A stretch of DNA of 64,000 bases, taken from positions 286,685 through 350,684 of the forward strand of contig NZ_SGWY01000002.1 of the NCBI RefSeq assembly GCF_004216665.1, in the 5' to 3' direction. The notes below the pieces were generated by a model that saw nothing but the letters and a program-made list of their open reading frames with translations, had not been told where the DNA came from and did not search any database. Origin of the DNA: Agromyces ramosus. Lineage in GTDB: Bacteria; Actinomycetota; Actinomycetes; Actinomycetales; Microbacteriaceae. Positions 1 to 8,372 of the stretch are shown in pieces. Numbering within the stretch: the first letter of the stretch is position 1; each line of letters begins with the position of its first letter. Made by a program: the position numbers and the translations under genes.

Positions 1-17
1 TGCTTGCGAGCGGTCAT
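1..17 (-). CDS. 5' end of an unidentified gene (start codon and five codons only)
   Basis: An ATG on the minus strand at 17-15 is preceded at 26-30 (plus-strand CCTCC) by a GGAGG ribosome-binding site 8 nt away. It opens a reading frame MTARK that runs off the window edge. Its position just downstream of the GH3 gene, separated by about 220 nt, would suit a regulator or another enzyme of the glycoside island. Nothing more of the protein is visible, so no function can be assigned. Confidence 0.4.
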
Positions 18-210
18 GATCGTGTCCTCCAACCGGCGTCGGACCCGGACTCCACGCGACCGAGGCCCGCCGGATACGGGAACGGTGCACTGCTCGCTCG
101 TTCCCCGGGGACACGCATCCCCTTTGCCCCCGCATCGTCGGCCGGCGTGGACGGCCGATCAGGAGGTCCGGCGCGGAGAACCCGCCGTCGACCACGAGGA
201 TACTCCTGGC

Positions 211-234
211 GCGGTCATGCGGTCATGCGGTCGG
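211..234. repeat. Short 8-bp tandem repeat (GCGGTCAT, about 3 copies)
   Basis: Two perfect copies of GCGGTCAT and a third ending GG lie immediately past the GH3 stop region. The function is unknown and it may be chance slippage. The rest of the 18-243 gap holds no convincing gene. Confidence 0.4.
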
Positions 235-243
235 GCGTCCCCG

Positions 244-396
244 TCAGCGGACGCGGAACTCGACGGCCTGCGTGCGCTCGAGCGTGCCGCCGACGTGCAG
301 TCGGAAGAGCCCGGGCTCGACGATGAATCGTGCATCTGCGGCATCCGTCGCCCAGAAGCCGAGCTGGTCGGCGCCGAGCTCGAACGAGACGGTCAC
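244..396 (-). other. Out-of-frame C-terminal piece of the GH3 gene (fibronectin III-like tail)
   Basis: Read in the -1 neighbouring frame, this segment encodes about 50 residues beginning VTVSFELGADQLGFW and ending VEFRVR, with a stop at 246-244. That is the usual end of the fibronectin III-like domain that closes GH3 enzymes, and it follows directly on the upstream frame, which stops at 395-393. One missing base (or two extra) near 396-400 would explain the break. It could be a true mutation or an assembly error in a GC-rich run. Confidence 0.7.
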
Positions 397-2414
397 GGCG
401 CCTCCGGCTCGATGGTGCGGCGTTCGAACGCGACGAGCCGGCGCACCGGTGGGGCGACGCTCGACACCACGTCCTCGAGGTAGGCCTGGACCACCTCGTC
501 GCCCGAGCGGTCGGAGGTGTTCGTCACCACCACGTCGATCCCGACGGTTTCACCGCGCTCAAGCGCCTCGAGCGGGATCTCGCCGTGCGAGACCCGCGGG
601 GTGCCGTGCGTGAAGGCGGCGTAGCCCGACCCGTGGCCGAACGCGAACTGCGGCCCGAGCTCGAGGTCGAGGTACTTCGACGTGTACTGCTCGTGCACGT
701 TGTCGGGGCCGTGCAGCCCGATGTCGACGGATGCCTCGGTGAGCATGCCGCCGGTGGTCGCCGGTCGACCGGTGCTCTCGTGCGCGTAGTGGATCGGAAC
801 CTGGCCCACCGATCGCGGGAACGACATCGGCAGCCGCCCGGCCGGCTCGGCATCGCCGAGCAGCACGTCCACGATCGCCGCGGCCGCTTCCGTGCCCCCG
901 TGCCACGCCTCGACGACGGCGGCCGCGTCGTCGATCCAGTCCGCGACGACGAGGGGCCGCCCGTTCTCGAGCACCACGACGACCGGGACCCCGGTGGCGG
1001 CGACCTGCCGGATCAGCTCCTCCTGCCGTCCGGGCAGCCGCAGGTCGCTGCGCGACGCGGCTTCGCCCGACAGGGTGCTCGGCTCGCCGGCGAAGACGAG
1101 CACGACATCGCGGTCGCGAGCCGCAGCCACGGCGTCCGGGATCCCGTCGTGGCCGTCGAGGAAGCCGACGGCGGGGATGACGCGCAGGTCGGTGCGCGGC
1201 ATCCGCGATCGGAGCTCGTCGGCGATGCTGCGCGCGCCCGCGGCGAACGACTGCGTCCACGCGCCGAGGTGGTCGGTGGACTCCGCGTACGGGCCGGTGA
1301 CGAGCACGCGAGGGGGATTCGAGAGCGGCAGCGTGCCGTCGTTCGTGAGCAGCACCGACGAGCGTGCGGCCGCGGTGCGCACCAGCCGTCGCGCATCCTC
1401 GGTCGGCTCGGTCCGCTCGTCGCCCTCGGGTACGAAGGGATCGTCGAAGAGCCCGAGCGCCTCCTTGAGCGCGAGCACCCGGGCCACGGCGTCGTCGACG
1501 CGGGCCGGGTCGAGCCGATCGGGTCCGAGCTCTGCGGCCTGGGCGTCCGACGGCGCCCCGCCCATCTCGACGTCGAGGCCCGCGACGCAGGCGACGCGGA
1601 CCGCCTCCGCGAGGTCGCCGGCGACGCCGTGGGGGATCAGGTTCCGGACGCCGTCGGCATCGCCCACGATGACCCCGCCGAAGCCCCACTCCGACTTCAG
1701 CACGTCGGTCAGGAGCCGTCGGTTCGCGTGCATCGGCCGCCCGCCGACCGTGTTGAAGGCGGCCATGACGGAGGCAGCGCCCTCGTCGACGACCGCGCGG
1801 AACGGCTCGAGGTGCACGTTCCGCAGGCGGTGCTCCGACGCGTCCACCGTGTTGTAGTCGCGTCCCCCCTCGGGTTGCCCGTACGCGACGAAGTGCTTCG
1901 CGGTGGCGGCGATGGCGTCGGATGCCGCGAGCGTCTCGCCCTGGTAGCCGCGCACCATCGCGCGCCCCATCTCCGCCGTGAGGTGCACGTCCTCGCCGTA
2001 GCCCTCGACCACCCGACCCCATCGCGGATCGCGGGACACGTCGACCATGGGCGAGAACGTCCAGGTCACCCCGGCCGATCGGGCCTCGGCGGCGGCGAGG
2101 CGGGCGAGATCCCGCACGACAGACGGATCGAAGCTCGCCGCCTGCGCGAGCGGGACGGGCGCGATCGTGCGGTGCCCGTGGATGACGTCGAGTCCGACCA
2201 GCACCGGGATGCCGAGCCGGGTCTCCTCCACCGCGACGCGCTGCAGTGCGTTCGTCGCCGCGGCCGATCGGGGCCAGAAGACCGAGCCGATCCCGTCGCG
2301 CACGAGCTGCTCGGCATCGTGGAGGTCGGGCCGGAACACGATCTGCAGCTGGCCGAGCTTCTCGGCCCACGACAGCTCGTCGAGGAGCATCCGGATGCGT
2401 CGGCTCTGCGACAT
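393..2414 (-). CDS. Glycoside hydrolase family 3 beta-glycosidase, frameshifted near the 3' end
   Basis: This is a GH3 enzyme (beta-glucosidase/beta-xylosidase group) that hydrolyses terminal beta-glycosides. The N-terminal TIM barrel carries the family runs DPRWGRVVEGYGED, ATAKHFVAYG and GGVIVGDADGV; the Asp of the last is the expected nucleophile. A GH3_C sandwich follows (LLTNDGTLPL, GTEAAAAIVDVLLGDAEPAGRLP), then a partial fibronectin III-like domain. The start at 2414 has an AAGGG box and gives MSQSRRIRML; longer starts add a Pro/Gly-rich non-homologous stretch. No signal peptide is seen, so it is probably cytoplasmic, acting on imported glycosides. The frame ends early at 393 and about 50 residues continue in another frame. 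Loss of the last strands could destabilise the protein. Confidence 0.88.
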   Translation of the reverse strand: MSQSRRIRMLLDELSWAEKLGQLQIVFRPDLHDAEQLVRDGIGSVFWPRSAAATNALQRVAVEETRLGIPVLVGLDVIHGHRTIAPVPLAQAASFDPSVVRDLARLAAAEARSAGVTWTFSPMVDVSRDPRWGRVVEGYGEDVHLTAEMGRAMVRGYQGETLAASDAIAATAKHFVAYGQPEGGRDYNTVDASEHRLRNVHLEPFRAVVDEGAASVMAAFNTVGGRPMHANRRLLTDVLKSEWGFGGVIVGDADGVRNLIPHGVAGDLAEAVRVACVAGLDVEMGGAPSDAQAAELGPDRLDPARVDDAVARVLALKEALGLFDDPFVPEGDERTEPTEDARRLVRTAAARSSVLLTNDGTLPLSNPPRVLVTGPYAESTDHLGAWTQSFAAGARSIADELRSRMPRTDLRVIPAVGFLDGHDGIPDAVAAARDRDVVLVFAGEPSTLSGEAASRSDLRLPGRQEELIRQVAATGVPVVVVLENGRPLVVADWIDDAAAVVEAWHGGTEAAAAIVDVLLGDAEPAGRLPMSFPRSVGQVPIHYAHESTGRPATTGGMLTEASVDIGLHGPDNVHEQYTSKYLDLELGPQFAFGHGSGYAAFTHGTPRVSHGEIPLEALERGETVGIDVVVTNTSDRSGDEVVQAYLEDVVSSVAPPVRRLVAFERRTIEPEAP

Positions 2415-2492
2415 CGGGGTGGCGCCCTTCGTGTGGAGCGGTCGGGGAATCGGCGGGAGAGTGGGCACGATCAGTGCGCCCGGACGCAGGCC

Positions 2493-2521
2493 GCCGCCCG
2501 GCGCGCGAGGCACCGGGCGGC
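2493..2521 (-). terminator. Hairpin between the binding-protein and GH3 genes
   Basis: The sequences GCCGCCCGG and CCGGGCGGC form a perfect 9-bp stem with an 11-nt loop just after the binding-protein stop. There is no T run, as is common in high-GC bacteria. It may lower transcription into the GH3 gene and so give excess binding protein. Confidence 0.4.
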
Positions 2522-2541
2522 GACCGATCAACGGGTGGGAC

Positions 2542-3834
2542 TCACTGGTCCCAGGCCGCGTCCATCTCCTCGAGGACCGAGTCCACCGTGGTCTGACCGG
2601 TGAGCAGGCCCTGCACCCCGACGCCGAGCGCGTCGTACACGGCGGGGTTCGGCCAGGTGGAGTTGGGCAGGCCGGTGTAGGCCCCCGATTCGAGCAGCTC
2701 AGCCACGGGCTGGTAGACCGGGAGCAGCGTGTCGGCGCTCACGCCGGTGATCGGAACGGCTCCGGAGAGGTCGGCGTACTGCTGCGCCTGCTCGGGCTCC
2801 GCCACCCAGTCGAGGAACTCCTGGGCGGAGGCCTTCGCGCCGTCCTCGGCCGCGGCGTTGATGGCCCAGGCGTAGTTGGCCGAGGCCAGCATGTAGTCGC
2901 CCTGGCCTTCGGCGGGCGGGAACGCCTGGATGTTGGTCTCCAGTCCGGCGCCGGCGTTGATCGACGTGGCCGCCGACCCGGGGACCGCCGCGCTCAGCGA
3001 CGTGCCGCCGCCGATGCCGTTGGTGATCGAGTCGAACGTGCCGCCGGCCGCGCCGTCCTGGAAGCAGCCACCCTCGTTCATGGCCACGATGTCCTCGAGC
3101 GCCTGCCTCCAGCCGCTGTCGGCGAAGGTGACGTCACCCGCCGCGCGCTGCTCGTTCCAGTCGGGCGTCTCCTCGTACACGCGGGTCGCCGAGATGATCT
3201 GCGCGAGGAGCCCCGTGTTGAACGAGACGGAGCCGGCGAGCGCGGTGAAGCTCTTACCGCCGTCCTTGGCCGTGGTGCAGGCCTTCAGCAGGTCGTCGAA
3301 CGTCGCGGGGAACTCGTCGACGCCGACCTCTTCGGCGGCTGCGGGGTTGTAGACGAACCCGACGGGCGACAGTGAGGTCGGCTGCCCGTAGACCTCACCG
3401 TCGACCTCGTACAGCGACTCGGTGCCCTCGGGGATGAGGCCGGCGGACGTGTCGTCGAGCGGCTCGAGGAAGCCCGCGTCCGCGAGCGTGATCACCGAGA
3501 TCGGCTGGCCCGTTCCCGGGGAGAGGATCGCGACGTCAGCCGCGTTGCCGGCCTGGAACTGAGTCGTGACCTGCGTGTTGTAGGCGTCGGAGGGGTACGG
3601 GATCACCTCGATCTCGGTGCCCGTCTCCTCGGTGTAGGCGGCGGCCATCTGGGCGTAGAAGTCGTCGGCGTCGTTCGCCTGGGCGACCATGAGGCTGAAG
3701 CCGTCGGCGGTGGCGCCGTCGGTGCCGTCGGCGTCGCCGCCGCCACCGGAACAGCCGGCGAGGACCATGACTCCGGCGACGGGAGCCGCGAGGAGCGACC
3801 ACCGAAGCGGCTTGGATGCGGGGTGCTGTGACAT
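2542..3834 (-). CDS. Sugar ABC transporter extracellular substrate-binding lipoprotein
   Basis: This 430-residue family 1 solute-binding protein captures a carbohydrate outside the cell for the permeases at 7407-9209. The N terminus is a lipoprotein signal with the lipobox VLAGC, followed by a Gly/Asp-rich linker. The mature part has the two-lobe pattern of the MalE/UgpB class, with YTEETGTEIEVIPYPSD near the start and AWAINAAAEDGAKASAQEFLDWV near the end. The chosen ATG has an AAAGG box; the longer frame adds an Arg-rich leader that would hide the signal peptide. It is encoded on the opposite strand from its permeases, with the GH106 gene in between. No ATPase gene is present, so a shared MsmK-type ATPase elsewhere is likely. 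Confidence 0.9.
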   Translation of the reverse strand: MSQHPASKPLRWSLLAAPVAGVMVLAGCSGGGGDADGTDGATADGFSLMVAQANDADDFYAQMAAAYTEETGTEIEVIPYPSDAYNTQVTTQFQAGNAADVAILSPGTGQPISVITLADAGFLEPLDDTSAGLIPEGTESLYEVDGEVYGQPTSLSPVGFVYNPAAAEEVGVDEFPATFDDLLKACTTAKDGGKSFTALAGSVSFNTGLLAQIISATRVYEETPDWNEQRAAGDVTFADSGWRQALEDIVAMNEGGCFQDGAAGGTFDSITNGIGGGTSLSAAVPGSAATSINAGAGLETNIQAFPPAEGQGDYMLASANYAWAINAAAEDGAKASAQEFLDWVAEPEQAQQYADLSGAVPITGVSADTLLPVYQPVAELLESGAYTGLPNSTWPNPAVYDALGVGVQGLLTGQTTVDSVLEEMDAAWDQ

Positions 3835-3899
3835 TTCGGACCTTTCGTGACGTCGTTGTCGCCAGCCCTGACGCTGGCTCGGCCGCTGGCCGCAGATCC

Positions 3900-3960
3900 A
3901 GCCTGACACACATTCGCACGATTCTGACATTAGTATCGGTTATGTGCGGCAATAGTCGCG
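3900..3960 (-). promoter_or_regulatory. Upstream region of the binding-protein gene with a candidate operator half-site
   Basis: The gap between the GH106 stop and the binding-protein start is AT-richer than its surroundings. On the plus strand it holds TTCTGACATTAG at 3922-3933. The same half-site occurs twice as an inverted pair in the promoter at 11966-11994, so a shared regulator is likely. No clear -35/-10 pair was found. Confidence 0.45.
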
Positions 3961-3982
3961 CTGATCCGGCCGCGATCGTGCG

Positions 3983-6900
3983 CTACGGCGTCGACTCCGC
4001 GAGCAGCACGACGGGGCCCGAGAGCCCAGCGGGCAGCGGGTCGGCGGTCGGCTCGAACACGGCGGTCATCGGTGCGAGGATGTCGCCGCTCGGCGCCGCC
4101 GCCTCGGCGATGAGCCGATTGCGCCAGGGAGTGGCGACCTCGACCTCCACGACGTTGACGCCGGCATGCACGGCCGCGGTGACGTCGACGCGGAACGGGG
4201 AGGTCCAGGCGATTCCGCAGTCCGTGCCGTTGACGGCGACGCGGGCGAGGTCGCACACGGTGCCGAGGTCCAGCAGGAGCTGGTCGGCCCCGAGCTGGTC
4301 CACGGTCAGGTCGAGCTCGAGCCGGTAGGTCCCGATGCCCGAGAAGCCCCTCGATTCGTCGAACTCGCTCCACAGGCCCGGGTGCGGGGCCATGGCGACC
4401 GTCGGCCTTCCCGGCACCGTGAGCTCCCAGGTCCCCTCGAGTGGAACCGGCTCCCCGCTGCGTCGTGCGATCGGCGGAGCGGACGCCAGCACGAACACGG
4501 ACCCGAACGGTGGGAGGGAGAGGGCGTACCGGTCGCCCTCGGAGGAGTCCGCGGCGAATCGGAGCGGGATGCTGCGGACCTCGACCGGATCCCAGGCCAC
4601 GAGCGGCGCCGGTGTCTCGAGCGCTCGTGAGACGTCCGCGATGCGGAGTCGGAGCTCGATCGGGTCGCCGGTCGGGTTCGCGAGGAACGTCACGCGCCGG
4701 CCGCCGATCAGGCGCGCGATCTGGCGCACCGGCGCGCCGTCGACCTCGAGTGCGGGTCGCATCCCGAGGTCGGCGAGGGCGGCGCCGAGGTCGGTCGTCG
4801 GGATCACGCGTCCGCGCGGGCGCGGCTCGGCCCAGACGCGGTGGCACGCGTCGTCGAAGGAACGGCCGTCGTCGCCGAGGGACGGTGAGTACACCGGGCG
4901 GGTGCCGACGACCGTCGCCCCATCATCGAGGAGCCGTTCGATGGCCAGGAGGGTCGTGAGCGTCATCCGCTCGCTCGACCCGCCGAGGTACAGCAACCGA
5001 TACGTCGCGCCGTCGGCGACCACGGCACCGCCCTCGACGCGCAGGACGTCGGTCACGGCATCCGGGCCCACGTAGTCGAAGTCGAAGCCCGCCGGAACCG
5101 CGTTGTCGAACGCGTGCCCGAAGAGCCCCGTCACCGGGGCCTCCTCGCCCACGAACACCGCGACGTCGACCGCGGGCGTGCCCATGCTGAGCAGTGCCGA
5201 GCAGCGTGCGAGGTAGTCGATCCATGGGCGCGCGAGCCCCGACCACGTCTCGTTGACCGTGAACGCCTGCCCGAGGAACGGCGCGAGGGCGATGCCGGGC
5301 GGGGGAGCTGCGATCGGCTGGTGGGGCGACGTGTGGATGCAGAAGCGGGTCACGCCGAGCGCCAGCTGCAGGTCGGCGATGTGCTTGAGCGCGCGCGGCG
5401 TGGACGCCCAGGGCCGGTCGAAGGAGGTGAACGCCTCGGCGCCCACCCACGGCTTGCCGTGCACGTGCGCGACCGACGACGCGCCCTTCAGGTCGGCGAC
5501 GTACGTCGGAAGCGGGCCGCTCTGGGCATCGAACGTCCACATCGCGCCCATCGGCACGTCGGCGTGCGAACGCATGGCGAGGTCGTCGCCGAGCTGCGGC
5601 CGTCCGTCCTCGAGCGCCTCGGCGTAGTAGGTCATGCCGCGCCGGTGCGCCTCAGCGGCGAGCGTGCCGTAGTACTCATCGGCGAGGAGCTCCGCGATCG
5701 TGCGCCGGTAGTCGTACAGGAACCGGTCCGCCTCCTCGGGCCCGCCCACCAGGTACCCGCTGATCGCGGGGAGCCAGGGCCGTGCGTCGTAGCCGCGCCG
5801 ACGTGCGAAATGCTCGAGGATGGCCTCCGTCCAGTTCTGGGGGCCGGCCTCGATGCTGTCGCTGAGCAGCGCGGCGAAGCCGGGCGTGCCCGCCCGCGGC
5901 TCGCCGTCGCCGACGCCGAACCGGCGGAGATGCGTGTCGAGGTACGCCCGCACGCGCTCACCGTCGAGCTTGTCGACCTCGAGGCCCGTCACGTCGGCCG
6001 GAGCGGGGCCGTTCGTCTGCCCCGTGAGGGATGCGCCGAGGCGGAGCACGGTCCAGTCGCCCGGGGGTGCCGCCCAGTGCAGGACGCCATCGCGCACGCG
6101 GTCGGTGAGGTCGACGACCGTCGCGGGATCGATCGACCCGAGGTCGACGCTCGCGTCGGTCGGCACGGCGAAGTAGTCGCTGACGACGCCGAAGCCGGCC
6201 TTGGCCTCTGCGTGATGGACGCGCCCGCCTGCGCGCAGGGCGAACTCCGAGACGTCGAAGCGGTCGGTCGTTCGGAGCACCGGCGGCCGCCGCACGCCGT
6301 CGGCGAGCGGCGGCAGTGCGTCGGCCGCGCTCGATCCCGACAGCACCAGCCGGAATCGTCGCGCCGTGACGGCGGGGAAGGTCGCGGTGCGGGCCGGGAT
6401 GGAATCCGGCGGGAGTTCCGCGACATCCCGGTACTCGAGGCCGTCGTCGCTCGCCTGCAGGACCGCGGATGCCGGCGGCGCGGCGCCGAATCCGCCCGGG
6501 CCCGGCAGCCCGACGACGACCGAGCTCACCGTCACGGGATCGGCGAACTCCTGCTCGATCCAGGCCGTCGACCAGCCGTCGGGGTCGCGTGGCAGCGCGA
6601 CCATGCGGCCGAACGATCCGTCGGTCAGGCAGGTCCACTCGTCGATCGGTGCTGACGCGTTCACGTGGGCGGACGTCAGCACCTCGTGCGACCGGTCGAC
6701 GGGGAACGCCAGCACGCGCCAGTCCGTGGCGTGGCGCACGCCGCCCGGCAGGGCACCCCATCGCGGGGAGTCCTGGTACAGGCCCGGCACCGCGGGCAGC
6801 GGCGGCAACGCGGCCGCCACCGTACGCCCGCCCCTGACGACGAGCTCCGACCACACCACCTTCTTCATCGCGTCCGCCGGCGCGACCCACGGCCCGCCGG

Positions 6901-7249
6901 CGGCGCTCCATCCCGACGAGGTCGCGACGGCGAGTTCCATGCCGAGCTCCGAGGTGGTGCGGACCGCCGTGTCCACGGCGTCGTCCCACGCCTCGGACCC
7001 CGGCCGCACCGGCGCGGGCACGACGAGGGTTCCGCCCATCCCGCCGTCGAAGACCTGCACGCCGCGCACGCCGACGTCGTGCAGCCACCGGAGGTCGCGC
7101 ACGATGCCCTCGGGATCGACGTTGCCGTCCATCCAGTGCCACCACGCCCGGGGGCGAGCCGCATCCGGCGGATCGACGAAGGTGCGCCAGAGCGGATCGA
7201 CCTCGGCCTCGGGCCCGGGCTCGGGTGGTGACGACTGGTGCTCCTTCAC
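3983..7249 (-). CDS. GH106-type alpha-L-rhamnosidase
   Basis: This 1088-residue protein is of the size expected for family 106, which removes alpha-linked rhamnose from plant glycosides and polysaccharides. The N-terminal family signature is clear: WRTFVDPPDAARPRAWWHWM, then GNVDPEGIVRDLRWLHDVGV and GVQVFDGGMGG. The centre has the catalytic (beta/alpha)8 region, with YYAEALEDGRPQ and WVGAEAFTSF. The C-terminal jelly-roll (RLELDLTVDQLGADQLLLDLG, WRNRLIAEAAAPSGDI) is typical. It starts at a GTG with GGAAGG upstream. There is no signal peptide, so it should act in the cytoplasm on imported substrate. It stands divergent to the permease operon across a 157-bp promoter region. Confidence 0.85.
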   Translation of the reverse strand: MKEHQSSPPEPGPEAEVDPLWRTFVDPPDAARPRAWWHWMDGNVDPEGIVRDLRWLHDVGVRGVQVFDGGMGGTLVVPAPVRPGSEAWDDAVDTAVRTTSELGMELAVATSSGWSAAGGPWVAPADAMKKVVWSELVVRGGRTVAAALPPLPAVPGLYQDSPRWGALPGGVRHATDWRVLAFPVDRSHEVLTSAHVNASAPIDEWTCLTDGSFGRMVALPRDPDGWSTAWIEQEFADPVTVSSVVVGLPGPGGFGAAPPASAVLQASDDGLEYRDVAELPPDSIPARTATFPAVTARRFRLVLSGSSAADALPPLADGVRRPPVLRTTDRFDVSEFALRAGGRVHHAEAKAGFGVVSDYFAVPTDASVDLGSIDPATVVDLTDRVRDGVLHWAAPPGDWTVLRLGASLTGQTNGPAPADVTGLEVDKLDGERVRAYLDTHLRRFGVGDGEPRAGTPGFAALLSDSIEAGPQNWTEAILEHFARRRGYDARPWLPAISGYLVGGPEEADRFLYDYRRTIAELLADEYYGTLAAEAHRRGMTYYAEALEDGRPQLGDDLAMRSHADVPMGAMWTFDAQSGPLPTYVADLKGASSVAHVHGKPWVGAEAFTSFDRPWASTPRALKHIADLQLALGVTRFCIHTSPHQPIAAPPPGIALAPFLGQAFTVNETWSGLARPWIDYLARCSALLSMGTPAVDVAVFVGEEAPVTGLFGHAFDNAVPAGFDFDYVGPDAVTDVLRVEGGAVVADGATYRLLYLGGSSERMTLTTLLAIERLLDDGATVVGTRPVYSPSLGDDGRSFDDACHRVWAEPRPRGRVIPTTDLGAALADLGMRPALEVDGAPVRQIARLIGGRRVTFLANPTGDPIELRLRIADVSRALETPAPLVAWDPVEVRSIPLRFAADSSEGDRYALSLPPFGSVFVLASAPPIARRSGEPVPLEGTWELTVPGRPTVAMAPHPGLWSEFDESRGFSGIGTYRLELDLTVDQLGADQLLLDLGTVCDLARVAVNGTDCGIAWTSPFRVDVTAAVHAGVNVVEVEVATPWRNRLIAEAAAPSGDILAPMTAVFEPTADPLPAGLSGPVVLLAESTP

Positions 7250-7289
7250 AGGGTGTCATCCTTCCAGTCGCCGGTCGCGAACGGATGGT

Positions 7290-7340
7290 GCCACCACTTA
7301 TACGCGATATTGGGATCACTAATGTGTCTTTCCGACGCAA
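7290..7340. promoter_or_regulatory. Divergent promoter region between GH106 and the permease operon
   Basis: This AT-rich island in the GH106/permease gap includes GATCACTAATGTGTC at 7313-7327. CTAATGTG resembles the CTAATGTC element upstream of the binding protein and inside the 11966 promoter. The likely role is the control point for both directions. The match is looser than between the other two sites. Confidence 0.35.
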
Positions 7341-7406
7341 GTGTGCCAGAGTTGCCAGTGGGCGCCCACTGCACACGGGGCGCGTGACGACGAGGTCAGA
7401 GAGCAG

Positions 7407-8369
7407 ATGACAGTGACGATCGACGAGAGCAGCACTCGCACACTCACCGTGCCGCCCGAGGCGTGGAACACTCCGCCGCCGAGGAAGCGGGGCAAGAAGC
7501 CGCTCATCAGCTTCGGCCACTGGTGGTGGGCCCTTCCGGCCGTGGTCCTGGTCATCGCGGTCCACTACGTCGCGACGCTTACGGGCGGGTTCTTCGCCTT
7601 CACCGACTGGACCGGCCTCGGCGACTGGTCGTTCATCGGCCTCGACAACTTCGAGCGCATCTTCCAGGATCCCCTGATGCTCGGGGCCGTCGGGAACACG
7701 CTGTTCCTCGCCTTCGCCTCGGTCATCCTGACGAACGTCGTCGGCCTGCTCTTCGCGCTCGCGATCAACCGCATGCTCAAGTCGCGGTACATCCTGCGGA
7801 CGCTGCTGTTCATGCCCGTCGTCCTCAGTCCGCTCGCCGTGGCCTACGTGTGGAAGTTCATCTTCCAGTTCGACGGGCCGCTCAACGGCTTCCTGGGCCT
7901 GATCGGGCTCGAGGGGATGCAGAAGGTCTGGCTCGCCGATCCGACGTGGTCGATCTGGGCCATCCTGATCACCGTCGTCTGGCAGCAGACCGGCTTCACC
8001 ATGGTCATCTACCTCGCCGGACTGGCCAGCGTGCCGATCGAGGTCGAGGAGGCCGCGGCGCTCGACGGCGCCGGCGTCTGGCAGCGGTTCCGATACGTCA
8101 TCGTGCCGGCCATCCGGCCGTCGATCGCGATCGCGACCACCCTCGGCATCATCCAGAGCCTGCGCATCTTCGACCAGATCCTCGCCCTCACGGGCGGCGG
8201 CCCGGCCGGCGCGACCGAGACGCTGGCGACGCAGGTCTACAAGCAGGCGTTCTCGCTGGGGCAGTTCGGATTCGGCTCGGCGCTCGCGCTCGTGCTCACC
8301 GTGATCATCCTCGCGTTCGCCATCCTCCAGCAGTACCTCACCCGCGATCGCGACGCAGGAAAGGCCTGA
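7407..8369 (+). CDS. Carbohydrate ABC transporter permease (MalF/UgpA class)
   Basis: This 320-residue integral membrane protein forms one half of the sugar import channel. A cytoplasmic N-terminal tail of about 45 residues leads into six predicted helices. The first is WWWALPAVVLVIAVHYVATL and the last is ALALVLTVIILAFAILQQYL. The permease EAA loop is present as VEEAAALDGAGVWQRFRYVIVP, which docks the ATPase. Translation most likely starts at 7407 (AGAGAG box); the upstream GTG at 7341 adds a Cys-rich leader that is unlikely. It is followed 3 nt later by the second permease. Together with the lipoprotein at 2542 they form a CUT1-type importer. Confidence 0.92.
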   Translation: MTVTIDESSTRTLTVPPEAWNTPPPRKRGKKPLISFGHWWWALPAVVLVIAVHYVATLTGGFFAFTDWTGLGDWSFIGLDNFERIFQDPLMLGAVGNTLFLAFASVILTNVVGLLFALAINRMLKSRYILRTLLFMPVVLSPLAVAYVWKFIFQFDGPLNGFLGLIGLEGMQKVWLADPTWSIWAILITVVWQQTGFTMVIYLAGLASVPIEVEEAAALDGAGVWQRFRYVIVPAIRPSIAIATTLGIIQSLRIFDQILALTGGGPAGATETLATQVYKQAFSLGQFGFGSALALVLTVIILAFAILQQYLTRDRDAGKA

Positions 8370-8372
8370 CCC

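Noticed and set aside
4-483. 159-codon plus-strand frame at the left edge
   Set aside because: Arg/Gly-rich shadow opposite the GH3 3' end; no start signal or domain.
330-2603. 757-codon plus-strand frame opposite GH3
   Set aside because: Antisense shadow with Arg/His-rich text; the minus strand has all GH3 motifs.
7341-7406. Longer N terminus for the first permease (GTG 7341)
   Set aside because: It adds a Cys-rich stretch inside the divergent promoter; the ATG at 7407 has a ribosome-binding site.
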